From positions 1 through 5,175 of the forward strand of contig JALGWK010000161.1 of the NCBI GenBank assembly GCA_025774205.1: a stretch of DNA of 5,175 nt. The letters are read 5' to 3'. Below are positions 1-5,144 of this stretch, piece by piece; positions within the stretch are counted from its first letter, which is position 1, and each line of letters begins with the position of its first letter. This stretch comes from a bacterium (GTDB lineage Bacteria > Blakebacterota > Blakebacteria > Blakebacterales > Blakebacteraceae). The notes beneath the pieces are model-generated. The model was not told the origin of the DNA. It worked only from the letters and a program-made list of their open reading frames with translations, and made no database searches. A program made the position numbers and the translations under genes.

Positions 1-638
1 TGAGTGGGATCGTACACGATGTCGGCATGACCCAGCTGCCGGCGGGACTGATCACCAGGCAGGGTAAACTCGATCAGTCAGGGTACGCCCAGATCAAACA
101 GCATCCGTCCTATGGGAAGCAGCTCCTGGCCAGTTGCGCCGCCGCCTACCCCTTCCTGCAGACCGTGGCGTACCAGGAACATGAACGTCTGGACGGATCG
201 GGATATCCGGAAGGTCTCTCCGGTAATGGAATCCACCTCTTTGCCCGCATCATCGGACTGGTGGACACGTACGAGGCGTTGACGCACGTACGGCCCTTCC
301 GGGATCACATGATCCCCTTCAATGTACTGCAGCAGCTCATCCGACTGGGCGGTCAGCAGCTCATCCGACTGGGCGGTCACCTGTTCGACAAGGATGTGGT
401 GAAGGCCTTCCTTGATGAGATCAGTGTCTTTCCGGCTGGTTCGTACGTGAAATTGAATTCCGGCGAAATCTGCATCGTCTCCAGTGTCAACAAGAACTAC
501 CCGCTGCGCCCTGTGGTCCGGGTGTACTATACCGCCGATGGATCGAAGCTCGAAGAGGGCCGCACGATCGACCTGAAGAGTGAGCCGATGCTCTATATCA
601 CCGATCCCGAGGATCCGCGCGACTTCCCAAAAAGGTAG
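1..638 (+). CDS. HD-GYP domain phosphodiesterase-like protein, 3' part (5' end outside window)
   Basis: The reading frame is open from position 3 to the TAG at 636-638, so the N-terminus lies upstream and the ATG at 27 is not a real start. HD-GYP proteins are metal-dependent hydrolases, usually breaking down cyclic di-GMP in the cytoplasm. Seen here in order: the HD pair (codons at 15-20, context VHDVGM), a downstream HP (His codon 102-104), the GYP signature EHERLDGSGYPEGL (codons 177-218), the ARI..LVDTYEAL block with the later metal Asp (codon 264-266) and RPFR. A C-terminal segment follows, with PAGS.VKL.SGE and LRPVVRVYY, as found after many HD-GYP domains. Two positions differ from the usual consensus: HDxGK reads HDVGM, and the HHE before GYP reads EHE. 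An 8-residue tandem duplication sits in the helix before LFDKDVV. Family assignment is firm. Catalytic activity and substrate are uncertain. The upstream sensory or receiver domain, if any, is not visible. Confidence 0.93.
   Translation, partial: SGIVHDVGMTQLPAGLITRQGKLDQSGYAQIKQHPSYGKQLLASCAAAYPFLQTVAYQEHERLDGSGYPEGLSGNGIHLFARIIGLVDTYEALTHVRPFRDHMIPFNVLQQLIRLGGQQLIRLGGHLFDKDVVKAFLDEISVFPAGSYVKLNSGEICIVSSVNKNYPLRPVVRVYYTADGSKLEEGRTIDLKSEPMLYITDPEDPRDFPKR
330..377 (+). repeat. 24-bp exact tandem duplication inside the HD-GYP gene
   Basis: Units 330-353 and 354-377 are identical (CAGCAGCTCATCCGACTGGG plus CGGT) and abut directly; the identity runs 2 bp further. The unit is in frame and encodes QQLIRLGG twice. 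Related HD-GYP proteins normally have one such segment between RPFR and the FD..VV.AFL block, so the second copy looks like a recent insertion. Because there are no mismatches, it is either recent slippage or an assembly error. Confidence 0.95.
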
Positions 639-676
639 CGACGACCCGGATATCCTGACCACCTGCTCTACATTGA

Positions 677-702
677 AAAGGGCGGCCGAATGGCCGCCCT
701 TT
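677..702. terminator. Bidirectional intrinsic terminator between convergent genes
   Basis: An 11-bp perfect stem (AAAGGGCGGCC, 677-687, with GGCCGCCCTTT, 692-702) closes a 4-nt loop GAAT. It lies 38 bp after the HD-GYP stop and on the exit side of the minus-strand TPR gene. Flanking A and T residues give short U-tracts in both directions: UUU within the stem end on the plus strand, and UUUU at 679-676 on the minus strand. It can therefore serve both genes. Confidence 0.85.
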
Positions 703-704
703 CT

Positions 705-724
705 GTATCCGGTTCACCGGATAC
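705..724. other. Second hairpin in the convergent intergenic region
   Basis: GTATCCGG (705-712) and CCGGATAC (717-724) form a perfect 8-bp stem with loop TTCA. It starts 2 bp after the terminator hairpin and lies 19 bp past the TPR stop codon on the minus strand. No U-tract follows in either direction. It is more likely a 3'-end stabilising or pausing structure for the TPR transcript than a terminator by itself. Confidence 0.6.
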
Positions 725-743
725 CGTCTGGCTATGGGTCCGG

Positions 744-1652
744 TCAGAAGAGCGGCGGGATCACGCGACCGGTGTCGGGTGCTGCGGCCACGTAGAGGTC
801 CCGGTTCCTGATAACCTCGATCTGATAGTTGGCGTTCTGGCGCCAGCGAGCGTCACGAGCAGCCTCTTCGAGCACCGCTATCGCCTCGTCCCACCGCTCC
901 AGGTTCTTGAGCGCCAATCCCTTCTCGAAGAGAGATCCGCCATCCCCCGGCATCCTCTCCACCGCCTTGTCGGCCGCCTCGATCGCCGCCTGATAATTAC
1001 CCAGCCTGTTAAGAACGTTCGCCTGGAAGAAGTACGGATCCATCCAGGTCGGCTTGATCGTCGCGGCCTGGGTGAAGTTCATGATCGCGTTCTCATATTC
1101 ACCCAGCTCGACCTGGGTCCGGCCCATCAACAGAAAGGCGCTCTCGTTGGCAGGCTCGTACTGGGCGACCTTGCTGTATGCCTGCAGGGCTTCCGGCCAG
1201 CGCTGGAGATCGAAATAAATCTTGCCCTGGTTGAAGAACGCCCGCGCGTATGGTTGCCCGACCGTTTCCGAGACATTGCCTGCCAGGATGTAATTCTGGA
1301 GAGCGTTCTCGGTGTCGTTCTTGTGATTGAGATAGATACCCGCCAGGGCGGAGTACGCCGTGAAGTAGTTCGCGTTGAAATTCACCGCGGCCTCGTACTG
1401 GGCGATCGCGTCATCCGGCTGGCGGAGCTTGTCGTACGTCATTCCCAGCAGGAAACAGGCCGTGTAATTGCCCGGCTCCAGCCTGACGGACTTCAGCAGC
1501 TCTTCTTTGGCTTCGTCGTATTTGCCCTCCGTATAGAGGGTCCTCGCCAGATTGTAGGCTTCGGCCGCTTCCCGGTTCTCGATCTGAGCCAGTGCGCTCG
1601 TGGCAGGTATCATGATGACCACGGCACAGGCCATCAGAATGGTACGTTTCAT
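744..1652 (-). CDS. Exported TPR-repeat protein (302 aa)
   Basis: The start chosen is the ATG at 1652, because GGGAGG lies 8 nt upstream and translation from there opens with a signal peptide (MKRTILMACAVVIMIPATS, then ALA before Gln-23). An in-frame TTG at 1679 would add 9 residues and place the ribosome site inside the gene, so it is less likely. After cleavage near residue 22, almost the whole protein is about seven TPR units, roughly at residues 27-60, 61-95, 96-129, 134-167, 168-201, 203-236 and 237-270. They show the usual G/A-Y pattern and several end in P at the expected place (LEP, YEP, IKP, MPG). The C-terminal 30 residues (N-rich, then DTGRVIPPLF) are non-TPR. TPR arrays are protein-binding scaffolds, so this one probably acts in the periplasm or at the outer membrane. 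The partner is unknown, and no catalytic domain is present. It appears monocistronic, with its own leader and promoter. Confidence 0.9.
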   Translation of the reverse strand: MKRTILMACAVVIMIPATSALAQIENREAAEAYNLARTLYTEGKYDEAKEELLKSVRLEPGNYTACFLLGMTYDKLRQPDDAIAQYEAAVNFNANYFTAYSALAGIYLNHKNDTENALQNYILAGNVSETVGQPYARAFFNQGKIYFDLQRWPEALQAYSKVAQYEPANESAFLLMGRTQVELGEYENAIMNFTQAATIKPTWMDPYFFQANVLNRLGNYQAAIEAADKAVERMPGDGGSLFEKGLALKNLERWDEAIAVLEEAARDARWRQNANYQIEVIRNRDLYVAAAPDTGRVIPPLF

Positions 1653-1660
1653 TCGACATT

Positions 1661-1666
1661 CCTCCC
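1661..1666 (-). promoter_or_regulatory. Ribosome binding site of the TPR gene
   Basis: On the minus strand the sequence is GGGAGG, followed by 8 nt and then the ATG at 1652. This strong, well-spaced Shine-Dalgarno sequence decides the start in favour of 1652 over the TTG at 1679. Confidence 0.85.
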
Positions 1667-1681
1667 GAATGGTTATCAACT

Positions 1682-1727
1682 CGGGGCGGAGATTCTGGAC
1701 GTCTGAACCAGAATCCGTCGTGCCCCG
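1682..1727 (-). promoter_or_regulatory. Two-tier stem-loop in the TPR gene leader
   Basis: An inner perfect 8-bp stem (GATTCTGG 1691-1698 with CCAGAATC 1708-1715, 9-nt loop) is stacked on an outer perfect 6-bp stem (CGGGGC 1682-1687 with GCCCCG 1722-1727). The asymmetric internal loop has 3 nt on one side and 6 nt on the other. It lies 15 bp upstream of the ribosome binding site, within the transcript expected from the promoter candidate at 1757-1784. It matches no riboswitch class I recognise. It could be a stability element, a regulator binding site or simple leader structure. Confidence 0.55.
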
Positions 1728-1756
1728 GTGACCTCCTGAAAATCACAACCCTGAAG

Positions 1757-1784
1757 GTTATGTATCAGCATGGCCGACAGTCAA
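1757..1784 (-). promoter_or_regulatory. Candidate sigma-70 promoter for the TPR gene
   Basis: Read on the minus strand, TTGACT (1784-1779) is followed after 16 bp by CATAAC (1762-1757). The -35 matches consensus at 5 of 6 positions; the -10 is weaker, 4 of 6. Transcription would begin near 1750 and give a leader of about 100 nt that includes the stem-loop at 1682-1727. It lies in the 278-bp gap behind the proline dehydrogenase gene. In the rest of that gap I see no gene. Confidence 0.45.
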
Positions 1785-1930
1785 GTAATACTCTCTCACA
1801 TTACGAATGCCTGCCGTGCCGGCTCGAGGACAGACCGAAGCCCGCGGTACATGGATTCACGGGGGATTCGGTCCATCAACCCGTCATATTAGACGTTTTT
1901 GCGACTGAATTCTTTACCGGTAATCGCGGA

Positions 1931-2833
1931 TTACGATCTTATGCTGAAGAAATCCCTGAAGACATGGCCGGCAATGGCAGGGTTCTCTTTCAGACGCCGG
2001 GTCGAATACGAGTACCAGTCAGCGCCGAAAGGCACGTAGACCCGCATACGGTGTCCGGCGGTGATAATCTCCCTTCGCAGGGCGGATCCCACCCCCAGCA
2101 GCATCTGGAATTCGTACCTGTCCTGAACGAGCTTGAGACGGTCGATGAGGTCGAACGAACGCTCCACCAACTGACGGTCATGGGTGGCAATGCCGACAAA
2201 ACATCCGCTGGAGAGCAGGGCTTCAACCATCTCCATGTAGGAATCCCTGATCCGCTGGCGATCCTTCCAGGCGATCTCGGGAGATTCGATATAGATCCCC
2301 TTGCAGATCCTGACATTCACCTTCAGGGCCTTCAGGGTCTCGATGTCTTCCATCGAACGCTTGAGATACGCCTGCAGCACTACCCCGACATTGTCGAAAT
2401 CGGCTCTCAGCCTCCGGTAGAGATCGAGGGTGGCTGTAGTCATACCCGAATCCTCCATATCGATCCGAACGAAATTCCCCGATTCCCGCGCCCGGGTAAG
2501 AAGACTCCGCAGGTTGGTCTCACACAGATCGGGATCGAGGTTCAGGCCGAGCGCGGTGGGCTTGATGGAGATGTTCGACACGACTCCCGAGGATCTGATC
2601 CGAGCCAGCGCCTCCAGATAGTGACGGGTAATGACCTCGGTCTCCTCGGCCCGCTTGACCTCCTCACCGAGGATGTCGAGGGATGCTGTGCACCCTTCTT
2701 CACCGAGGGCCCTGACCTGGGCGATGCCGTCGTCAAGTGTCTCGCCGGCAATATAAGATCGTGAGATGTAGCCGACGACGCGTCGCGGTACGAGGGGCAG
2801 GAAGGTGACAACGGCGCGTCCAAGGAGATTCAT
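1931..2833 (-). CDS. Proline dehydrogenase, monofunctional (300 aa)
   Basis: This FAD enzyme oxidises L-proline to pyrroline-5-carboxylate and passes electrons to the quinone pool; it is usually a peripheral membrane protein. The length matches the single-domain bacterial form (about 300 aa, as in Thermus and Bacillus) rather than fused PutA. Motifs in order: GETLDDGI (30-37), SLDILGE (51-57), ISIKPTALGL with Lys-91 (88-97), VRIDMEDS with Asp-125 (122-129), VVLQAYLKRS (151-160), RICKGIY.ES (175-184), ATHD (216-219), EFQMLLGV (241-248), VYVPFGADWY (265-274), and YSTRRLKENP (276-285). The last holds the Arg pair and Glu that in this family bind the proline carboxylate and amine. The start lies 9 bp after the mrp stop, so the genes are probably cotranscribed and translation coupled. 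The best ribosome site (AGGAAGG, inside the end of mrp) is unusually far from the ATG, about 13 nt. No pyrroline-5-carboxylate dehydrogenase gene is in this window. Confidence 0.95.
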   Translation of the reverse strand: MNLLGRAVVTFLPLVPRRVVGYISRSYIAGETLDDGIAQVRALGEEGCTASLDILGEEVKRAEETEVITRHYLEALARIRSSGVVSNISIKPTALGLNLDPDLCETNLRSLLTRARESGNFVRIDMEDSGMTTATLDLYRRLRADFDNVGVVLQAYLKRSMEDIETLKALKVNVRICKGIYIESPEIAWKDRQRIRDSYMEMVEALLSSGCFVGIATHDRQLVERSFDLIDRLKLVQDRYEFQMLLGVGSALRREIITAGHRMRVYVPFGADWYSYSTRRLKENPAIAGHVFRDFFSIRS

Positions 2834-2856
2834 GGCAGGGTGCTACCCTTCCTGCC
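2834..2856 (-). promoter_or_regulatory. Hairpin across the mrp / proline dehydrogenase junction
   Basis: On the minus strand, GGCAGG (2856-2851) can pair with CCTGCC (2839-2834) around an 11-nt loop. The loop contains the mrp TAG, and the 5' arm includes part of the only Shine-Dalgarno-like run (AGGAAGG) before the proline dehydrogenase ATG at 2833. A ribosome finishing mrp would open the structure, so it could make translation of the second gene depend on the first. Six base pairs is modest, so this is an inference. Confidence 0.4.
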
Positions 2857-3967
2857 TCTTCCCGGATATATCAGCCAGCTCCCGCTGGCTCACCCCTTCA
2901 CGCATCGAGACGATGCTGGCGTTCGCGGCCACGGCCCGTGCCATCTTCATGAACGCCTGTGAGATCTCGGAATCGGGATCGGCGCTGATCGCCGGGGTAC
3001 CCGCGTCCCCTCCTTCACAGATGGCGCCATCAAGGGGGATCTCACCAACGAAAGGCAGACCGAGCTCCTCAGCGGTCCTGCGCCCGCCGCCCTCGGAAAA
3101 AATGTTGTGTCGCTTGCCGCATCCGTCACACACGAACCAGGCCATGTTCTCCACCACGCCGAGGATACGGACATTCACCCGCTCGAACATCCGGAGGGCC
3201 CGGACCACGTCCTCCAGAGCCACTTCCTGGGGGGTGGTCACCACCAGCGCCCCGGTCAGGGGGGCGTTCTGGACCAGTGTGAGCTGCGCGTCGCCTGTAC
3301 CGGGGGGCAGGTCCACGACCAGGTAATCGAGTTCTCCCCAGTCGACCCTCTCCAGAAACTCCTGGACCATCTTGCCCACCAGCGGACCGCGCCAGATGAC
3401 CGGCATCCGGTCATCGGCGAGAAAGCCCAGGGACATGAGCTTGATCCCGTACTTCTCGAGCGGCACGATCCTGTTGCCTTCTGTGGTCGTATCGGGCCGG
3501 TCGTGGATCCCGAACATGATCGGAATGCTCGGTCCGTAGATATCGGCATCCATCAATCCGACCTTCGCTCCGTCACTGGCCAGGGCCAGGGCCAGGTTGG
3601 CGGCGACGGTCGATTTACCCACCCCTCCCTTGCCGCTGGCAACGGCGATGGTGTGAGCCACGCCCGGGATGAGATTCTGCGGCTGGACCTGGGGTGAAGC
3701 CTGGCTGGATGAGAGCGCGACTTCCACCTTCTCAACGCCCGCCACCTTGCCCACCTGTTCCCGGGCCTGGGTGACGAAGTACTCCTTGGCGGGGCACGCC
3801 GGAGTTGTGAGCTCGATGGTGAATGAAACAGTTCCACCATCGATCACGAGGTCCTTGATGAAATCAAGCGAAACGATGTCCTTGCCGAGATCGGGATCTT
3901 TAATGGCGCTCAATGCTTCAAGGACGGCCTCAGGTACGGGACCTGGCGTGTTCACATCTGCGGACAT
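2843..3967 (-). CDS. mrp: Mrp/NBP35-family iron-sulfur cluster carrier ATPase (374 aa)
   Basis: Mrp (ApbC) binds an iron-sulfur cluster at a dimer interface and hands it to target proteins in the cytoplasm. Residues 11-90 form the DUF59/MIP18-like domain (EALSAIKDPDLGKDIVSL, and TTPACPA with Cys-58). After a short Q/P-rich linker comes the P-loop domain: deviant Walker A SGKGGVGKST (111-120, Lys-113 and Lys-118), MDADIYGPSIP (139-149), WRGP (192-195), DYLVVDLPPGTGD (214-226), and TTPQEVALEDV (244-254). The cluster-binding CxxC is Cys-280/Cys-283, in the usual ENMAWFVCDGCG context. All signature residues are present and the length is normal for the DUF59-fused form. The ATG at 3967 is supported by AAAGAGG 8 nt upstream and an in-frame TGA directly before it. 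Three tRNA genes lie upstream on the same strand, the nearest 64 nt away; the proline dehydrogenase gene follows 9 bp after. Confidence 0.97.
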   Translation of the reverse strand: MSADVNTPGPVPEAVLEALSAIKDPDLGKDIVSLDFIKDLVIDGGTVSFTIELTTPACPAKEYFVTQAREQVGKVAGVEKVEVALSSSQASPQVQPQNLIPGVAHTIAVASGKGGVGKSTVAANLALALASDGAKVGLMDADIYGPSIPIMFGIHDRPDTTTEGNRIVPLEKYGIKLMSLGFLADDRMPVIWRGPLVGKMVQEFLERVDWGELDYLVVDLPPGTGDAQLTLVQNAPLTGALVVTTPQEVALEDVVRALRMFERVNVRILGVVENMAWFVCDGCGKRHNIFSEGGGRRTAEELGLPFVGEIPLDGAICEGGDAGTPAISADPDSEISQAFMKMARAVAANASIVSMREGVSQRELADISGKRQEG

Positions 3968-3990
3968 TCAGCTGGCCTCTTTCATGGATA

Positions 3991-4016
3991 CGCCCCACCT
4001 GTGGTCAGGTGAAGCG
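3991..4016 (-). promoter_or_regulatory. Stem-loop between tRNA-Glu and mrp
   Basis: In minus-strand RNA, CGCUUCACCUG pairs with CAGGUGGGGCG over 11 bp around an ACCA loop. Nine pairs are Watson-Crick and two are adjacent U-G wobbles. In plus-strand RNA the wobbles become C-A mismatches, so the structure favours the direction of mrp transcription. The stem ends 8 nt before the mrp ribosome binding site (3982-3976). No U-tract follows, so it is not a classic terminator. It could be a processing boundary between tRNA and mRNA, a partial attenuator, or a leader structure. Confidence 0.5.
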
Positions 4017-4031
4017 ACTGCAGGATGATCA

Positions 4032-4106
4032 TGGCGTCCCCAGGGGGAATTGAACCCCCGTTTCCGGATTGAAAGCCCGGTGTCCTAACCACTGGACGAT
4101 AGGGAC
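4032..4106 (-). tRNA. tRNA-Glu (anticodon TTC)
   Basis: The minus strand folds as a full cloverleaf. The acceptor GTCCCTA pairs with TGGGGAC (one G-U pair), followed by discriminator G and an encoded CCA (4034-4032). The D stem is GTCC/GGAC, the anticodon loop CTTTCAA has TTC at 4073-4071, and the T arm is GGGGG-TTCAATT-CCCCC. It is the last of three tRNAs, 6 nt after tRNA-His and 64 nt before mrp. Confidence 0.97.
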
Positions 4107-4112
4107 GCGGTA

Positions 4113-4190
4113 TGGGGAGAGAGAGGGGAATTGAACCCCCGGCCCCCAGGGCCACAACCTGGTGCTCTAACCGACTGAGCTACTCTCTCC
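4113..4190 (-). tRNA. tRNA-His (anticodon GTG)
   Basis: The cloverleaf has acceptor GAGAGAG/CTCTCTC, D arm GCTC...GAGC, anticodon stem CCAGG/CCTGG with loop TTGTGGC (GTG at 4155-4153), and a T arm with TTCAATT. The extra 5' G (G-1, position 4190) faces C73 (4116); this pair is the identity element for histidyl-tRNA synthetase and is encoded in bacteria. CCA is encoded at 4115-4113. It lies 13 nt after tRNA-Arg and 6 nt before tRNA-Glu. Confidence 0.97.
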
Positions 4191-4203
4191 ATGAGCATGT
4201 TCA

Positions 4204-4280
4204 TGGCGCGCCTGGCAGGACTCGAACCTGCGGCCGGTGGGTTAGAAACCCACTGCTCTATCCATCTGAGCTACAGGCGC
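4204..4280 (-). tRNA. tRNA-Arg (anticodon TCT)
   Basis: The cloverleaf has acceptor GCGCCTG/CAGGCGC, discriminator G, and CCA encoded at 4206-4204. The D arm is GCTC-AGATGGATA-GAGC, the anticodon stem GTGGG/CCCAC with loop TTTCTAA (TCT at 4246-4244, reading AGA and AGG), and the T arm is GCAGG-TTCGAGT-CCTGC. It is the first tRNA of the Arg-His-Glu run. I see no convincing -35/-10 pair directly upstream. Confidence 0.97.
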
Positions 4281-4298
4281 CAGAAAATAGAAGATGTA

Positions 4299-4318
4299 TG
4301 CCAGATCATTCTCTGGCA
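4299..4318. promoter_or_regulatory. Inverted repeat just upstream of the tRNA run
   Basis: TGCCAGA (4299-4305) and TCTGGCA (4312-4318) form a perfect 7-bp inverted repeat with 6-nt centre TCATTC. It begins 19 bp upstream of the first tRNA nucleotide, where the tRNA promoter should be, in the 192-bp gap shared with the divergent gene at 4473. It could be an operator. With no U-tract and no close copy elsewhere in the window, its role is open. Confidence 0.35.
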
Positions 4319-4472
4319 ATGCTCATGTGATCATCCAACTTATCAGGGACCCGGAGCCTGAAACTCTTGCGCTCGACAGTCTCACAGCATAACCTCCTCC
4401 GTAAACAATCACCTGCCGGTTCCGTCATCCCTGCAGTAATCGGGACTTCAAGATGTGAAAGGTGTACCGCGG

Positions 4473-5129
4473 ATGAGAGGCTATGCTCCAGTCGTTCTGT
4501 CACTCCTGTTGATCCTCTGCTGGACTCCGGGTATCGACGCGCAGCAGTCGATCGGTCTCTCGAGTGAATCGTACTCGCTGCAGACCGGTCTGTTGCGGCC
4601 GCCCTCCCCCGGTCCGTTGACCTTCGCCGTGACCGTGCCCATGGGAAGTGATGTTCATTCCCTTCGACCGGGAATCGGGGCCACGGCTGCCCCTGCCAGG
4701 CAATATGGATGGCGGCGGACCGATCGCGAGATCGGCCGGGCGTTCTTCGGCGCCGTCACCGGTTTCTTCTTCGCCTGGATCGCGGATCTCGCGATCCACC
4801 AGGAATACGATTTCAGCAAAGCCAACTGGCTCTGGAACGAGGGAACCCGCAGGAAGGTCCAGAACGGTGAAGTGGTCTACAATATCCTCCTCTATAACGG
4901 ACTCACTCCCCTGTATGCCAAGCGGGGTATTCTGCGCGCCAGTCCGGTGAAGACGAACGGCTTCGCAACCTATGTATCGGGACTGGTCGGCAGCCTGCTG
5001 GGCATGTGGTACTGGACCGAACTCGACAAGAAGGGCGGGACTCCCGCCATGGAGGATCTCCGCGGGTATGGAGCCTATTTCGGTCTCACCACCCTCTTCA
5101 CCTTTCTCGGGCACCGGATATTCAAATAG
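4473..5129 (+). CDS. Putative exported or membrane protein of unknown family (218 aa)
   Basis: I do not recognise a family. The start chosen is the ATG at 4473: AAAGG lies 10 nt upstream, and the protein then opens with a signal-like stretch (Arg-2, hydrophobic LSLLLILC, likely cleavage after GIDA at residue 23). An in-frame GTG at 4455 would add six residues and has no good ribosome site. Residues 24-85 are polar, with a Pro/Gly-rich part. Three hydrophobic segments follow at about 87-107 (AFFGAVTGFFFAWIADLAI), 162-181 (FATYVSGLVGSLLGMWYW) and 199-215 (AYFGLTTLFTFLG). Between them is a polar, aromatic segment (KANWLWNEG, VVYNILLYNG). This suggests a small inner-membrane protein or an envelope protein with glycine-rich helices. 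No catalytic motif is visible. It sits alone on the plus strand between minus-strand tRNA-Arg and tRNA-Pro. A weak upstream promoter, TTGCGC (4367) - 15 bp - CATAAC (4388), is possible. That it is a real gene is likely from the signal peptide and the long open frame. Confidence 0.75.
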   Translation: MRGYAPVVLSLLLILCWTPGIDAQQSIGLSSESYSLQTGLLRPPSPGPLTFAVTVPMGSDVHSLRPGIGATAAPARQYGWRRTDREIGRAFFGAVTGFFFAWIADLAIHQEYDFSKANWLWNEGTRRKVQNGEVVYNILLYNGLTPLYAKRGILRASPVKTNGFATYVSGLVGSLLGMWYWTELDKKGGTPAMEDLRGYGAYFGLTTLFTFLGHRIFK

Positions 5130-5144
5130 AAAGATAGCTAGAAC

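Noticed and set aside
690-1706. Long plus-strand open frame (338 codons) opposite the TPR gene
   Set aside because: It is the antisense shadow of a gene with clear TPR repeats, signal peptide and ribosome site. Its product has no recognisable domain.
1731-1737. AGGAGGT on the minus strand in the TPR leader
   Set aside because: It is a perfect Shine-Dalgarno sequence, but no ATG, GTG or TTG follows at usable spacing, so I do not call a leader peptide. A ribosome standby role cannot be excluded.
1411-1746. Minus-strand frame beginning with GTG at 1746, overlapping the TPR gene start
   Set aside because: It overlaps the TPR gene in another frame, has no ribosome site before its GTG, and its product is low-complexity with no domain.
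1914-1934. Palindrome TTACCGGTAA and the overlapping repeat GTAATC-3-GATTAC at the proline dehydrogenase stop
   Set aside because: The stems are only 5-6 bp, AT-rich and not followed by a U-tract, so this is not a credible terminator.
1760-2764. Long plus-strand open frame (334 codons) opposite proline dehydrogenase
   Set aside because: It is an antisense shadow; the minus strand encodes every motif of the proline dehydrogenase family.
3575-3600. GGCCAG-type 6-bp repeats within mrp
   Set aside because: They encode the conserved NLALALA helix after the P-loop, a normal result of alternating Leu-Ala codons.
3107-3697. Plus-strand open frame opposite mrp
   Set aside because: It is an antisense shadow of the P-loop domain of mrp, with no domain of its own and a His/Pro/Gly-rich composition typical of such shadows.
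3968-3986. Five-codon frame ATG...TGA directly before the mrp ATG
   Set aside because: It lies over the mrp ribosome binding site and has no ribosome site of its own. The abutting TGA-ATG is probably chance.
4112-4330. Plus-strand open frame across the tRNA genes (begins MGRERGIEPPAPRATTWC)
   Set aside because: It is the antisense translation of tRNA-His and tRNA-Arg. Such GIEPPAPRATTWCSNRLSYS-type and GRTRTCG-type peptides are well-known false genes.
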